From contig CM030936.1 in NCBI GenBank assembly GCA_018136815.1, positions 3,734,474 through 3,798,473 on the forward strand: a stretch of DNA of 64,000 bases, given 5' to 3'. The DNA comes from Isochrysis galbana. Lineage: Eukaryota > Haptophyta > Isochrysidales > Isochrysidaceae. The notes beneath the pieces were generated by a model. It was not told the origin of the DNA. It did not search any database and was given only the letters and a program-made list of their open reading frames with translations. The stretch's first letter is position 1; each line of letters begins with the position of its first letter. Below are positions 10,896 to 21,546 of this stretch, piece after piece. A program made the position numbers and the translations under genes.

Positions 10896-11245
10896 AGCCC
10901 GGTAGGCATTGGAGGAAGGGGGGAACGGATCACCGGGGGGTGGGGCGGCGAGGGCCACCGACCATATCTGCAAAGCCTTTTCCCCCTATCCCCCTAGTAG
11001 TGCACGGGGGGAGTCGCCTGGTGGCGGGGGGGGGGGAAGGGGCCGGGGGAGTGGGGGTGTAGAAAGTTTTGCTGCGTGAGTAGAAAGTAGAGGGTCCACG
11101 GCCGCGTGTGCGGTGAGACTATTAAGAAACTTAATTTAATTTAATTTACATGTGATGAATGTTCGCATGTGGTGGTGCGTGCGCTAGGCTCGAAGTTCGC
11201 AGACATGTTGACCATTCGCCCATGCATACTAATACGCACAAAGAT
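10896..11245. other. Intergenic, G-rich then AT-rich; carries a dispersed 75-bp repeat
   Basis: Positions 10910-11050 are G-rich. Positions 11051-11127 form a repeat whose reverse complement is at 20002-20080, with a diverged copy at 62137-62205. After it comes a short AT-rich stretch (TTAATTTAATTTAATTTA). No gene is seen. Confidence 0.6.
11051..11127 (+). repeat. Dispersed ~77-bp repeat, copy 1 (inverted mate at 20002-20080)
   Basis: The block begins GTGGGGGTGTAGAAAGTTTT and ends CGGTGAGACTATTAAGAAA. The mate at 20002-20080 is its reverse complement with about one mismatch. A diverged direct copy lies at 62137-62205. Its nature is unknown. The first two copies lie about 0.5 kb 3' of convergent genes. 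Confidence 0.75.
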
Positions 11246-11550
11246 CAAGCAAGCAAGTCAAGTTAAGAAGAGGCCAAGCCGACACGCACGCGCAATGTTG
11301 ATCTAGTTGCGCCGGCTTGCCGTCCCGTTAGCATACTCGTACGCGGAAGGACCAAGCAAGCAAGTCAAGGTAAGAAGAGGCCAAGCCGACACACACGCGC
11401 AATGATGATCTCGTTGCGCCGCCTTGCCGTCCCATTAGCATTCTCGTACGCGGAAGGACCAAGCAAGCAAGTCAAGTTCAGAAGAGGCCAGGCCGATACG
11501 CACGCGCAATGTTGATATCGTTGCGCCGCCTTGCTCCCATTGCGGGGCAC
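11246..11550 (+). repeat. Three tandem copies of a 107-bp unit
   Basis: CAAGCAAGCAAGTCAAG recurs at 11246, 11353 and 11460, a constant 107-bp period. The rest of each unit (GAAGAGGCCAAGCCGA and the following GTTGCGCCG..CTTGCC) is well conserved. The third copy is interrupted where the 3' flank of the metalloprotease gene begins. Confidence 0.85.
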
Positions 11551-11611
11551 AGCAAGCGGTGAACAAGAAGAGTTACACACGGCGTGTACGAGTGTGTTGT
11601 GTAGCTTCACC

Positions 11612-14338
11612 TCACTTGCATGGATAAATGGGTGGCCAAGAAAGCTTGCACTTGTAGTTGCCATCTCCGGTGCTCTCGTACAAGCATTCAGATGTGTAGT
11701 CTTGGCGGCCCACAAATAAGTTGTGGCAGGCGTCGCGTCGCGTGGTACTGAAAGGACCCGTGGGCACTGCCTGCGGGCACCAGAGCTGCCTATCCCATAG
11801 ATTGACCTTTGTCTTGGTGAACGGCTGGTCCAGCCCGCACGACGCATCGGAGATGCTCGCCACCGGCGGTGATGATGGCGGCGGCGGCGATGGACTCGGC
11901 GGCGGTGGTAGCGGCGGTGACGACAGTGATGGTAACGCTGAGGGGTTTGCACCCTCGCAGGGATAGGTCGGCGGCCAACGCAACTTGCACGAATACTCGC
12001 CGGTGGAGAGGCTTTCGTAGATACAGTCTGAGACGTAGTCGGGCCGTCCGACGTAATACGACTCGCAAGTGCTGCGCAACGTTAAGCTGAAGGATCCTCG
12101 TCGGATCACCGAGCCACACCAACGCCCAGAGTCCCAAAGATTGATCTTCGTTGTGGTATATGGCTGGTGTAGGCCGCACTCGCTCGATGTGAGAGTGTCC
12201 GGCGGCGACGACGATGGGGGCGGAGGAGGGGGCGATGGCGGCGGCGGCGATGGCGGCGGCGGCGGCGATGAAACTAACGTGGTAGGTGGAGATGGAGGCG
12301 GGGGTGAAGAGGACGAGACGTCTTCGGTGGGACACGCGTAGATCGGTGGCCAAAGCATCTGGCACTTGTAGTCGCCACCTGAGGTCGGCACGTAAATGCA
12401 CTCAGCGGTATACTCCGATGTCCCAACGTAGTAGCTCCGACACGTATCGCGCCTGGAGACGCTGAATGGCGCCTTGAACACCATGTTACCGCACCACCGC
12501 CCGGAGTCCCTAGTGTTCGTCTTCGTCATCGTATAGGCTTGGTCGAGTCCGCAACCCGTTGTAGCGCCGTCAGCAAATGATGCCGAGGGCGGTGGCGATT
12601 GTGGTGGCGGGGGTGGCAATGGCGGCGGTGGTGGTGGCAATTGCGGCGGTGGTGGCGGCGACGAGGGCGAAGGTGGCGGTGGCGAGGGCGGCGGAGACTG
12701 TGGCGATGGGCTCGAGACCGCTATGGGCGCGCTTGTCTGTAGCCGCACCTCCAATAGGTCGGCCCCAGGAACCGACCGAATCTCCACCCAAAGGGGCCGC
12801 GGGCTCCCCGCGAGGCCGACGTCAAGCTGCACGTTTTGTGACGGGTAGAGTGCCGGCGCACTGTCCCCTGAGCGTGCCGTGTCGACCGTGACGGTAATCC
12901 CAACATTGCCGCCATAACCCTGCGTGTGGCTGTACGAGGCTGACGAGATGAACACGGACGGTACACCATTCGTGAGTGCTGTGCGATGCTCGACCCAAAA
13001 GTAGCGGTTAGGAATGCTTGTGGTCACGCGAATCCCAGCAAAGCCTCGCGCGCCGAGAGAGCCCCTGTCGACAGCCTGCAGCTCGAATGGTCCGCAGGGC
13101 GTGCACACGCTTCCGGCGGGATCCACCTTGGCCACCTCTGACTCCATCACCCACTCCATAATCAGCTTGGAGGGGAGCAGGTAGTGTGCGTCGGGCATCT
13201 GCCCTTTGCCCATGACTGTGACGATCGACCCATATTCGACGTAGCCCGATGGCCGCATCGCATACCGATTATCAACAAAGGTAGTCTCAGCAATGGCGCG
13301 GCCACGATCGCCAGAGTTGAGCAGCGAGCCGTGGCTGACGCCCAAATTGTGCCCAAGCTCATGGATGAAAGAAGGATCCATCGAGTAGGCGTAGAGGTTG
13401 ATCACCATCCCTGGCTGGCCGATGAAGCCGATGCCCGACCAGCCCATCGAGACGCATTTGGGCACCACAACGACCCGAAAATCATAGTTAGTGGCTTTGA
13501 TCCCGTGCACACTTTCCGCCTGCGTAAATGCGCACATGTCGAGAGCACCCTGGTCGGGGTACCACGCAGACCAGCCGAGTGCCCGGTCGCGGTAGGCGCC
13601 ACAGCTCGCCTGGTTGTAGCCAGGCACGCTGACGGGCTGCACGATGGTCGGCGAGAGGCGGAACTTCCCGAAGGAAGAGGTGGCCAGATTGTTGTTAGAA
13701 AACTGCATCATAGACTGTAAATAGCGGACCACATCCCCGTTGAAGTGGCTGCGCACTAGGTCAATGTTGTAGGCGTCATGGCATTGGGCGGAAGAGAGAT
13801 CTCCAGGGCAGACGGGGATGATGATGACCGACTTGGTGCCTAAGGAGTAGTCAGCGTACGCACGCGCAAGCGAGGAGCGCTCGCTAGAGACAGGAGCGCT
13901 GCGAGCATTGTGCTGCTCCTGCTCTGCGAGAACTTGCACTCGCGATCCTGCCTTGATCCTGTCGTGCTTCTCAAAGACAAACTTTCCGTCGAGGAGAAAG
14001 CCACGCACGCGGACGGCGTCGGCGGATATGAGCTCCCACTCGGCGTGAGCGACGCACTCGTAGAGTACAGGATCATCGGAAAGGTTGAGCCTCACACGAA
14101 GGCTTCCGTCGGAGAGGCTGCGTAGCTCTGCGAGGCCTTCGTACGGCCTGTCGGCCTGGCAGGCGTCGGGCAGAAGCTGACTTCTCTCGAGTTCGTAGCT
14201 CAGCAGTGCTGCGCGCTGCAGGTCGCGCTGTGCGACGAGGTGCCTGAGCGAGGCGAGCCTTCGCTCGCACCACTCGTCAGACAAGGGTGTAGGCAGCGAG
14301 AGGGAGAGAGAAGCGAGGAGAGGGGAGAGAGCGCTCAT
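11612..14338 (-). CDS. Secreted gametolysin-like M11 zinc metalloprotease with three Cys-rich C-terminal modules
   Basis: This is a single 908-residue frame from ATG 14338. The N terminus has a hydrophobic leader (about residues 1-20) and a propeptide-like region. The zinc site HELGHNLGVSH lies at 326-336 and a Met-turn-like VTVMG at 373-377. Together they match peptidase family M11 (gametolysin, the cell-wall protease of green algae, also expanded in other algae). From about 540 the protein becomes a SPPPP-rich linker typical of extracellular glycoproteins. It separates three homologous modules (about 596-669, 721-794, 834-907). Each has CGL at its start, a W-C pair, further Cys residues and a closing WPPxYxC. 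These may be carbohydrate- or matrix-binding, which is inference. Expected role: cleavage of cell-covering or matrix proteins outside the cell. Confidence 0.88.
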   Translation of the reverse strand: MSALSPLLASLSLSLPTPLSDEWCERRLASLRHLVAQRDLQRAALLSYELERSQLLPDACQADRPYEGLAELRSLSDGSLRVRLNLSDDPVLYECVAHAEWELISADAVRVRGFLLDGKFVFEKHDRIKAGSRVQVLAEQEQHNARSAPVSSERSSLARAYADYSLGTKSVIIIPVCPGDLSSAQCHDAYNIDLVRSHFNGDVVRYLQSMMQFSNNNLATSSFGKFRLSPTIVQPVSVPGYNQASCGAYRDRALGWSAWYPDQGALDMCAFTQAESVHGIKATNYDFRVVVVPKCVSMGWSGIGFIGQPGMVINLYAYSMDPSFIHELGHNLGVSHGSLLNSGDRGRAIAETTFVDNRYAMRPSGYVEYGSIVTVMGKGQMPDAHYLLPSKLIMEWVMESEVAKVDPAGSVCTPCGPFELQAVDRGSLGARGFAGIRVTTSIPNRYFWVEHRTALTNGVPSVFISSASYSHTQGYGGNVGITVTVDTARSGDSAPALYPSQNVQLDVGLAGSPRPLWVEIRSVPGADLLEVRLQTSAPIAVSSPSPQSPPPSPPPPSPSSPPPPPQLPPPPPPLPPPPPQSPPPSASFADGATTGCGLDQAYTMTKTNTRDSGRWCGNMVFKAPFSVSRRDTCRSYYVGTSEYTAECIYVPTSGGDYKCQMLWPPIYACPTEDVSSSSPPPPSPPTTLVSSPPPPPSPPPPSPPPPPPSSSPPDTLTSSECGLHQPYTTTKINLWDSGRWCGSVIRRGSFSLTLRSTCESYYVGRPDYVSDCIYESLSTGEYSCKLRWPPTYPCEGANPSALPSLSSPPLPPPPSPSPPPPSSPPVASISDASCGLDQPFTKTKVNLWDRQLWCPQAVPTGPFSTTRRDACHNLFVGRQDYTSECLYESTGDGNYKCKLSWPPIYPCK

Positions 14339-15860
<1,522 letters not shown>

Positions 15861-16639
15861 CTACCGGCCCGCCACCTGAGACCTGAGACCCTCGACGGGA
15901 GAAACGTATTCACCGTTTTTCTACCAAGGCGAAAAACAGGCCGTTCTTTTGCCGTTTTTGAAACCCCTTCCGTTTCTCCCCCTCCGATTTCCGTTTCTAG
16001 ACGGGCGCGGAGGCGCGAGCCGGCAGTGCGGCGGCGCATGCGGCATGCGGCGCGGCGGGCACCCGCCTCTCATGTGCTCCTGTGCATGATACATGACTGT
16101 CAGAGCAAGGCACGTGAAAGTGACCGGTGATTTCTAGAGAGTTGTCGAAGCCTTCGTTCCCCTTCGGGCTCCAGATCTTCGTCGGTGAGAGCCACCTGTG
16201 TGGCAAGAATGGGAGGTGGGAGGGTTGAGTCTTCTCCCAGGTTCCAGGTTTGAGTTGCGTGGGTTTGCCGTGTTGCCTGCGCGACGGCGAGCATTTTTGT
16301 CCTCATAGCGAACCATGAGGAGAAAGTGCACCATGTGTTGTTTTGCGTGTGTTTGTGGCTGTTGCTTGGGGCGTGGGTTTGTGATTGGGTCTTGCGTACG
16401 TGTGCACGCGGGGTGGCAAGTGCCGTGTCGCGGCCCATCGTCCTGTCGTGGGGTGCCCCCCTTCCCCCTTGCTGTCCGGCTGCTGCCGTTCCGGGCTTCA
16501 AGCTGGCTTCCTGTCTGGGTTTCCAGCATTCAACAATGAATGCGTTTTGCAATGTGTTTTGGCCCCTGAGGCCAGGGGGGCTGTGTCGTTGATGGCGCCG
16601 GGCCAGTCCCTCGCGCCTGGGCGCGAGGGCCGTACCGCG
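15861..16639. other. No gene recognised
   Basis: Frames on both strands reach 212 codons but contain no domain I can name. One + frame near 16300-16420 (HEEKVHHVLFC) faintly recalls the Cys/His tail of LINE reverse transcriptases, too weak to call. Confidence 0.35.
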
Positions 16640-16921
16640 GCCGTGTAGGGTCCCGGCACGGAGGCCTTCCCTAGTGGAGCGTCCCTCTAGTGTGGTGTTG
16701 CTGGTGTGGCGGTGGGATGTAGTGTGGGTGTGCTGCATGCAGGCTGTGGGCTCGCTGTTCTCGGTGATGCGCGGGCGAGGCCCGCCGGCTCATGTGCCCA
16801 ACTGGCTAGGACAGCGGCGTGTCCTGCATTGCTTCGTCCATCGCGGCGAGGGCCGCGGCAGCGAGGGAGGGAGGCGGCGCGGCGGCGCGCGCTCCATGAC
16901 CCTATCAGTTTACTGATAGTT
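16640..16921 (-). repeat. 'MERA' family repeat, copy a
   Basis: Read on the - strand, this begins with the hairpin TATCAGT/ACTGATA (16904-16919), then AGGGTCATGGAGCGCGCG, and continues GC-rich. The other copies (17060-17155, 41180-41435, 44373-44700, 44905-46046) share the GGGTCATGGAGCG block. Each opens a frame starting Met-Glu-Arg-Ala or similar. The 3' end of this copy is not clear. Confidence 0.55.
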
Positions 16922-17059
16922 GGCCATACTCCACGTTTCCTTCAGCCTTGCCTCCCATCGAACGGTCGCCTTCTGTCGTTTATTTTTCTTACTCTCAAGA
17001 TAGGCGTTCGTGCCGAGTGCTTTGACGTCGCTTCGGCGGCGCGGCGGTGGTCGCGACCC

Positions 17060-17155
17060 GTTCGGCAGGCGCGGCTAGGGTGGCGGCGTGGCGGCAGGCG
17101 GCAGGAGAGGAGGGGAGTGGCGCGCGCTCCATGACCCTACCAGTTTACGGATGGT
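17060..17155 (-). repeat. 'MERA' family repeat, copy b (short)
   Basis: This copy lies about 240 bp from copy a in the same orientation. On the - strand it starts around CCATCCGTAAACTGGTAGGG and continues CATGGAGCGCGCGCCAC. It appears heavily 3'-truncated or diverged. Confidence 0.5.
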
Positions 17156-18871
17156 TGCATCGGGTGGGAACAAGGTAGCGACACCTCTACAGACCAGCAA
17201 GACAGCGAGGTCTCTGCAGCCGCCTCTCTCCTCGGACCTCGGACGCCTCGAGGCCATAGGCCATGCAATCTGCAATCTGCGCTCGACGCGCAACAATCGC
17301 AGTGGCGAGAAGAGGCTCGCGGCAAGCAAGGAGCAACAAGTCGACCTTCTCAAGACCTTGGCGGGTTTGCGAGACCACATCCTCGCAACCCCGGTCCGAG
17401 CTACCTAGCTCCTAGCTACCTCGCTACCTGCCCCGATGTCGTCTTGACCAGGACGCCGGAGGCGCCCAAGGAGGACGCCATCCCTCGCACTGCCCCTCGG
17501 TCGTTCGAATCCCAATCTGCGCCCCCTCCGCTTGCTGAGGCCGGGGGGCACTTCGCTTGCTGAGGCTGGGGGGCAGGGGGCACTTCCGCGTTTCCCACAC
17601 TGCGGGGCGAGTCGGAGCCGGGTTCGAATCATCCCCCGATCCCCGGTCCCCGGCGCCCCGGCCCCGGCGCTTCCTATGTTCCTATGCCTTTTTGCTCGGT
17701 TTTTCGTGTGAGCCATCTCGCGAATGCGATGTGCATAGTGCCTAGTGTCGTGTCTGGGCTTTGGGCGGCTAGGCGCCGACGCCGACGAGGACGATGGCGA
17801 TGGGCTTGATGATGGATGATGGGATATTTTGTGTTTTCTCTGTACTGTGATCCGTTACTCTCATCACCCAAACCTACCACAAGACCGTAGGAGTACGTAG
17901 TACGACAGAGAGGTAAGTCCCGCCCCTGTCTCCTCCTGTTCCCTCCCCTTCCCTCTTTTCCCTCTACTCTAGTGAGAATTGTTCTTCTTCTACTACCATC
18001 GCTTTGTTCTCGCTCGCTCGCTCTCTCCCCCCTTCCTCGCTCTCTCTCCTCTCTCTCTCTCTCCCTCTCTCGCTCTCTCTTCTACTCTCTGCTTCTTCTT
18101 CCCGTCCTTGCTCCTGTTCTCGTCCTTCTTACGGCCCGCTTCCTCTCTCTCTCCTCTTCTCCTCTTCTCCTCTCCTCCGGCATTGCGTGCGCAGCGTAAG
18201 AAAAATAAGAGGAGTACCAATCAATGGAATCCGATGTGTGTGATCCCCCCCCCCTCCGCCCCCGCGCGAAATCCCCCCCCCCCCCTCTTCTCTCCCTGCC
18301 CTCTCTCACATCCCTCTCTCTCTTATTTCTCCATCAGTCTCCACCACACTCTCTTCCTCCATCACACCCTCTCTGAGTCCTCTCCACTCCTCCTACTCTC
18401 CAATCATTATCACATAGAGCTCTACTACTACATCCTCTTCTCTTCCTCTCTCCGACGGATCCTCCGTTTCCCTCAAACCCAAGTTTCTTTACGTTAGATG
18501 GCGGCGGGTTCTCTCTTATTCGCCAGGGGCTCCTCCTCGCTCCGGCTCGCTCCCTCGCTCCCGTCCGAGCCGCGATCCCTCCCTCCCTCGCGCAGACAGG
18601 TGCGACCACACCTCATCCCCTCTCTGCGCCTCTTCTCCAGCTCCCTCCTTTCTCTCTCTCCCTCCCCCGCGCGCTCCGAGCCGGGAAGCAGGCACAGACC
18701 AGCCGGGCACGCCCCACGTCTCGTTCGCCCCGCTCCGAGGCGCCAGCCTAGCGTTTCTCTTGTCATCTGTTCATCTCCTTCGACGCAGACAGAGCGTCTG
18801 GCCGGGATCCCACTCCGACAGCCCGCCTTCCCTCCCACAACAGACGCACTCGCAGCACGCTTAATTCCGTT
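17156..18871. other. Upstream region of the light-harvesting gene; no certain gene
   Basis: A frame ending at 17408 (…LEAIGHAICNL…) is lysine/arginine-rich with no recognised domain. Positions 17520-17590 hold a tandem GCTTGCTGAGGC[C/T]GGGGGGC duplication. Positions 17950-18480 form a CT-rich stretch on the coding strand of the next gene, probably part of its promoter or leader. Several overlapping frames at 18490-18950 run through the leader and are shadows. Confidence 0.45.
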
Positions 18872-19616
18872 ATGCTTCTCGTCACCCTCCTCGCTTCCGT
18901 CAACAGCTTTTCCGCGCCCCTGGGGCTTCATGCAGCCTCTCGCGCTCCTGTAGCGCAGATGTCGTATGAAAATGAGCTAGGTGTGGCCAGATGGAAGCGG
19001 TGGTCTGACTGCGTTCATCCTCCATCATCAACCCAGCCGCCCTCATTGACAGGTGTTCTTGAGCCGACTGGCTACTTTGATCCCCTGAATCTCGCCGCCG
19101 ACATCGATCAAGAGAAGTTTGACCAGTACCGCACCGCTGAGCTCAAGCATGGACGTGTTGCCCAGCTTGCAGTGCTCGGATACGTCGTCCCAGGTTCGCC
19201 GCCAGTCGCCGGGCAGCGCAACACTAATGTTCGCCATTGTCTACTTACAATCGACACTCATTTGTCTGAATGCAGAGTTCTACCGCTTCCCGGGCGAGAT
19301 CGCACCCGGCATCAAGTTTGCGGACATTCCCAACGGCGTCGCTGCGATTGAGGCCATCCCGTCACTTGGCTGGTTGCAGATGATCTTCCTCATCGGTGCC
19401 GTTGACTACTGGGGTGTGCTCGGCGATTTCGACATTGGGAAGCCCGATCTGGATCCAGAGGAAATGGATCGCCGCAAGACGTGCGAGCTTCAACACGGTC
19501 GTCTCGCAATGTTGGCCATCCTCGAGCTCCTACGCCACGACGCCCAAAACTTTGTTGTGCCTGGTTTCGATGGCATGGACCACCTCATCACTGGGCTCCC
19601 CTTCCTCTACTCCTAA
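18872..19616 (+). CDS. Fucoxanthin-type chlorophyll a/c light-harvesting protein (3 exons)
   Basis: Exons 18872-18980, 19053-19193 and 19276-19616 give 196 residues. The introns (72 and 82 bp) have GT-AG ends, and both junctions restore family sequence: MSYENELG|VLEPTGYFDP and VLGYVVP|EFYRFPGE. The N terminus has a hydrophobic leader with NSFSAP, like the signal-plus-transit (ASAF-type) leader of complex plastids. Helix 1 holds the pigment-binding ELKHGRVAQLAVLG and helix 3 the matching ELQHGRLAMLAIL, each with the Glu and His/Arg chlorophyll ligands. Helix 2 is in LGWLQMIFLIGAVDYWG. The protein would sit in thylakoids as an antenna. Sub-family (Lhcf, Lhcr or other) is not decided. Confidence 0.93.
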
Positions 19617-20001
19617 GCATAGGGAAGGTTCTTGCTAAGCTTCAGGCCGATGCGAAGCGTTCAGTAAGTGGGCAATTGACTCATGCAGTTGCGCCAATGG
19701 GCACAAGGCTGCGGTTCACTCATCTTCATCTTTGTCTTTGCCCTAGCTAGCATTAATGGCAATTTTGGTGGCACGACGTGAAGATATTTCCACTAGCGTG
19801 CTCGACAAGTGCTCTAGGGAGCGTCGCCGCAAGACGGGCATTTGGTTAGCCAGAGTTACAACAGCCCGTGATTGTTTGCTAGCGGAATGAGCATGGCCGA
19901 TACCTGACTTGGCCTACTGTAAACGCGAGAATGTAGTAAGTAGGATAAATAAGAAAGTGCAAGAGATAAATATGAGACAAGAACAACTACTACTATTATA
20001 A

Positions 20002-20080
20002 TTTCTTCATAGTCTCACCGCACACGCGGCCGTGGACCCTCTACTTTCTACTCACGCAGCAAAACTTTCTACACCCCCAC
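20002..20080 (-). repeat. Dispersed ~77-bp repeat, copy 2
   Basis: This is the near-perfect reverse complement of 11051-11127, 8.9 kb away. Confidence 0.75.
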
Positions 20081-20138
20081 TCCCACTCCCCCCCCCCGGG
20101 GGGGGGGGAGGATCCTCTCATCAGAATAAAATAACATC

Positions 20139-20320
20139 TGAAGAATCTGGGCTACACACCTACTATTGACGGGATCTCCCTTCACTACTAACATCGTTCT
20201 TAACTTCCCTCACCTCAACTCTTTCCCTGCCCCCCTTCGTTCCTTTTTCTTCGGTTTCCGGGGTCCGGCCCTGGTACACTATCTAGGTAGGGCCTGGTTC
20301 GGAGTGTGGGGGCCAGGCAG
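20139..20320 (-). repeat. SINE-like dispersed repeat, copy 2
   Basis: Read on the - strand it contains AAGGCCTG, CACACTCCGAACCAGGCC, GGGCCGGACCCCGGAAACCG and ends GTGTAGCCCAGATTCTTCAGATG. This is the same order of blocks as the copy at 4432-4634. Confidence 0.6.
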
Positions 20321-21546
20321 GCCGCAGGCCTTTTGGACCGTCTCTCCTGGAGCGCGTGCCTGCTTGGGCTCGCGATGGTTGTGTAGGTTGCTTAGGCCTT
20401 GTGGCGTTCCTAGTGATCCCTTTGATCGTCGCTTTCCGGGTTCATTCGCCCTCGCTTTGCTCTTGCTCAAGCCAAAATGCAGAGCATGGGCATGGGGTTA
20501 ATCGATAGGCCACAGGCCCCCCGGGCAGGGGAGTTGGTTGTGCTTGAGAGGGGGGCGCGAGGCATCCCCCCATGCTGAACTAAGTAAAAACATAGTTGAG
20601 GGGTTCAATTCTGTAGCCACGCCCATTCCCCTTCCTTCCCCTCACTACACGCCTTGTGGCAACTCGCAACTCCCCTTGTGTTGGTGTTGGTGTGTAGCCA
20701 TATGTTGTTGAACTTACTAATGTAGCGCTCGTCTTCGGAGACCGCTGATCTCTTTTCTCTTTTTGTTCCGTGTATCTCCCGATTCTTGGGACGGGTTGTC
20801 GCCATCGTCTCTGTTGTTCTCTTTGGTGTCTGGTGGCGGGCGCTCCGCCGCTTGACCAAGCACGTGCAACGCGCGGTTAACCGACGGACACAAAAAAAGC
20901 ACGCGCAGCAAGTGCAAAGAAAGTGGGCCCGCGCATCAGCAGTGGACAAGGCGGCCGCCTCAGCTGCAGAGAGTAGCGCGCCGGCGTAACAGCAACGAAA
21001 GCGCGTGCAGAGCCACGCAAGCAATGGGCTCCGCGGATGCGGATGGCTGATTTCGACGAGGTTTCAGCGCGCGGCCAGCCCGATTGGCGTGCTTGTCTGG
21101 GTCGGCCGGGATGGGTGGTTCTGGCCCCCCATGACCCATGAGCCATGAGGGGGTCGAGAGCGAGTAGCGGGGGCGGTGGATGGGCGAGGCCCCCTCAATG
21201 GCGACCAATCATAAGATTAGTGCTAGCGTACGTAAGGAAGCGCAGTACACAATCCATATAAGCTAAGGCACGTGTGGTTTGTGGTCACCATCGGTGCACG
21301 CAGCATGCACATTCACACATCATTCACACATGCATCACAACATGCAACATGCGCGGGCGGAGGATTGACATTCATGAAACTGAAGCATACACATCCACCA
21401 ATCTGCAATGATCATGCTCCACGTCGAACAGCAGCCGCTAAAATATGTGACGTGCAAGCTGCGCAACGAAGTCTCAAGGCAACAGCGCTAGTGGGCAGCG
21501 CCACATGGCTGCATTCAACAGCATGACGCTCAAGGCATGACAGCGC

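Larger units (their letters stand above)
19617..21546. other. Intergenic with repeats; no gene recognised
   Basis: The region contains the 3' flank of the light-harvesting gene, the inverted 77-bp repeat (20002-20080), a C/G-run palindrome (20088-20112) and a SINE-like copy (20139-20320, - strand). It then has mixed sequence to 21540. Frames up to 139 codons show no domain. Confidence 0.55.

Noticed and set aside
16100-16738. 212-codon His/Thr-rich - strand frame
   Set aside because: No recognised domain, composition driven by GTG-type repeats. The opposite strand is equally open.
17500-17640. tRNA T-arm-like words (GTTCGAATCCC, GGTTCGAATC)
   Set aside because: No matching A-box upstream and no T-stem pairing. 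They lie in a GC-rich tandem duplication.
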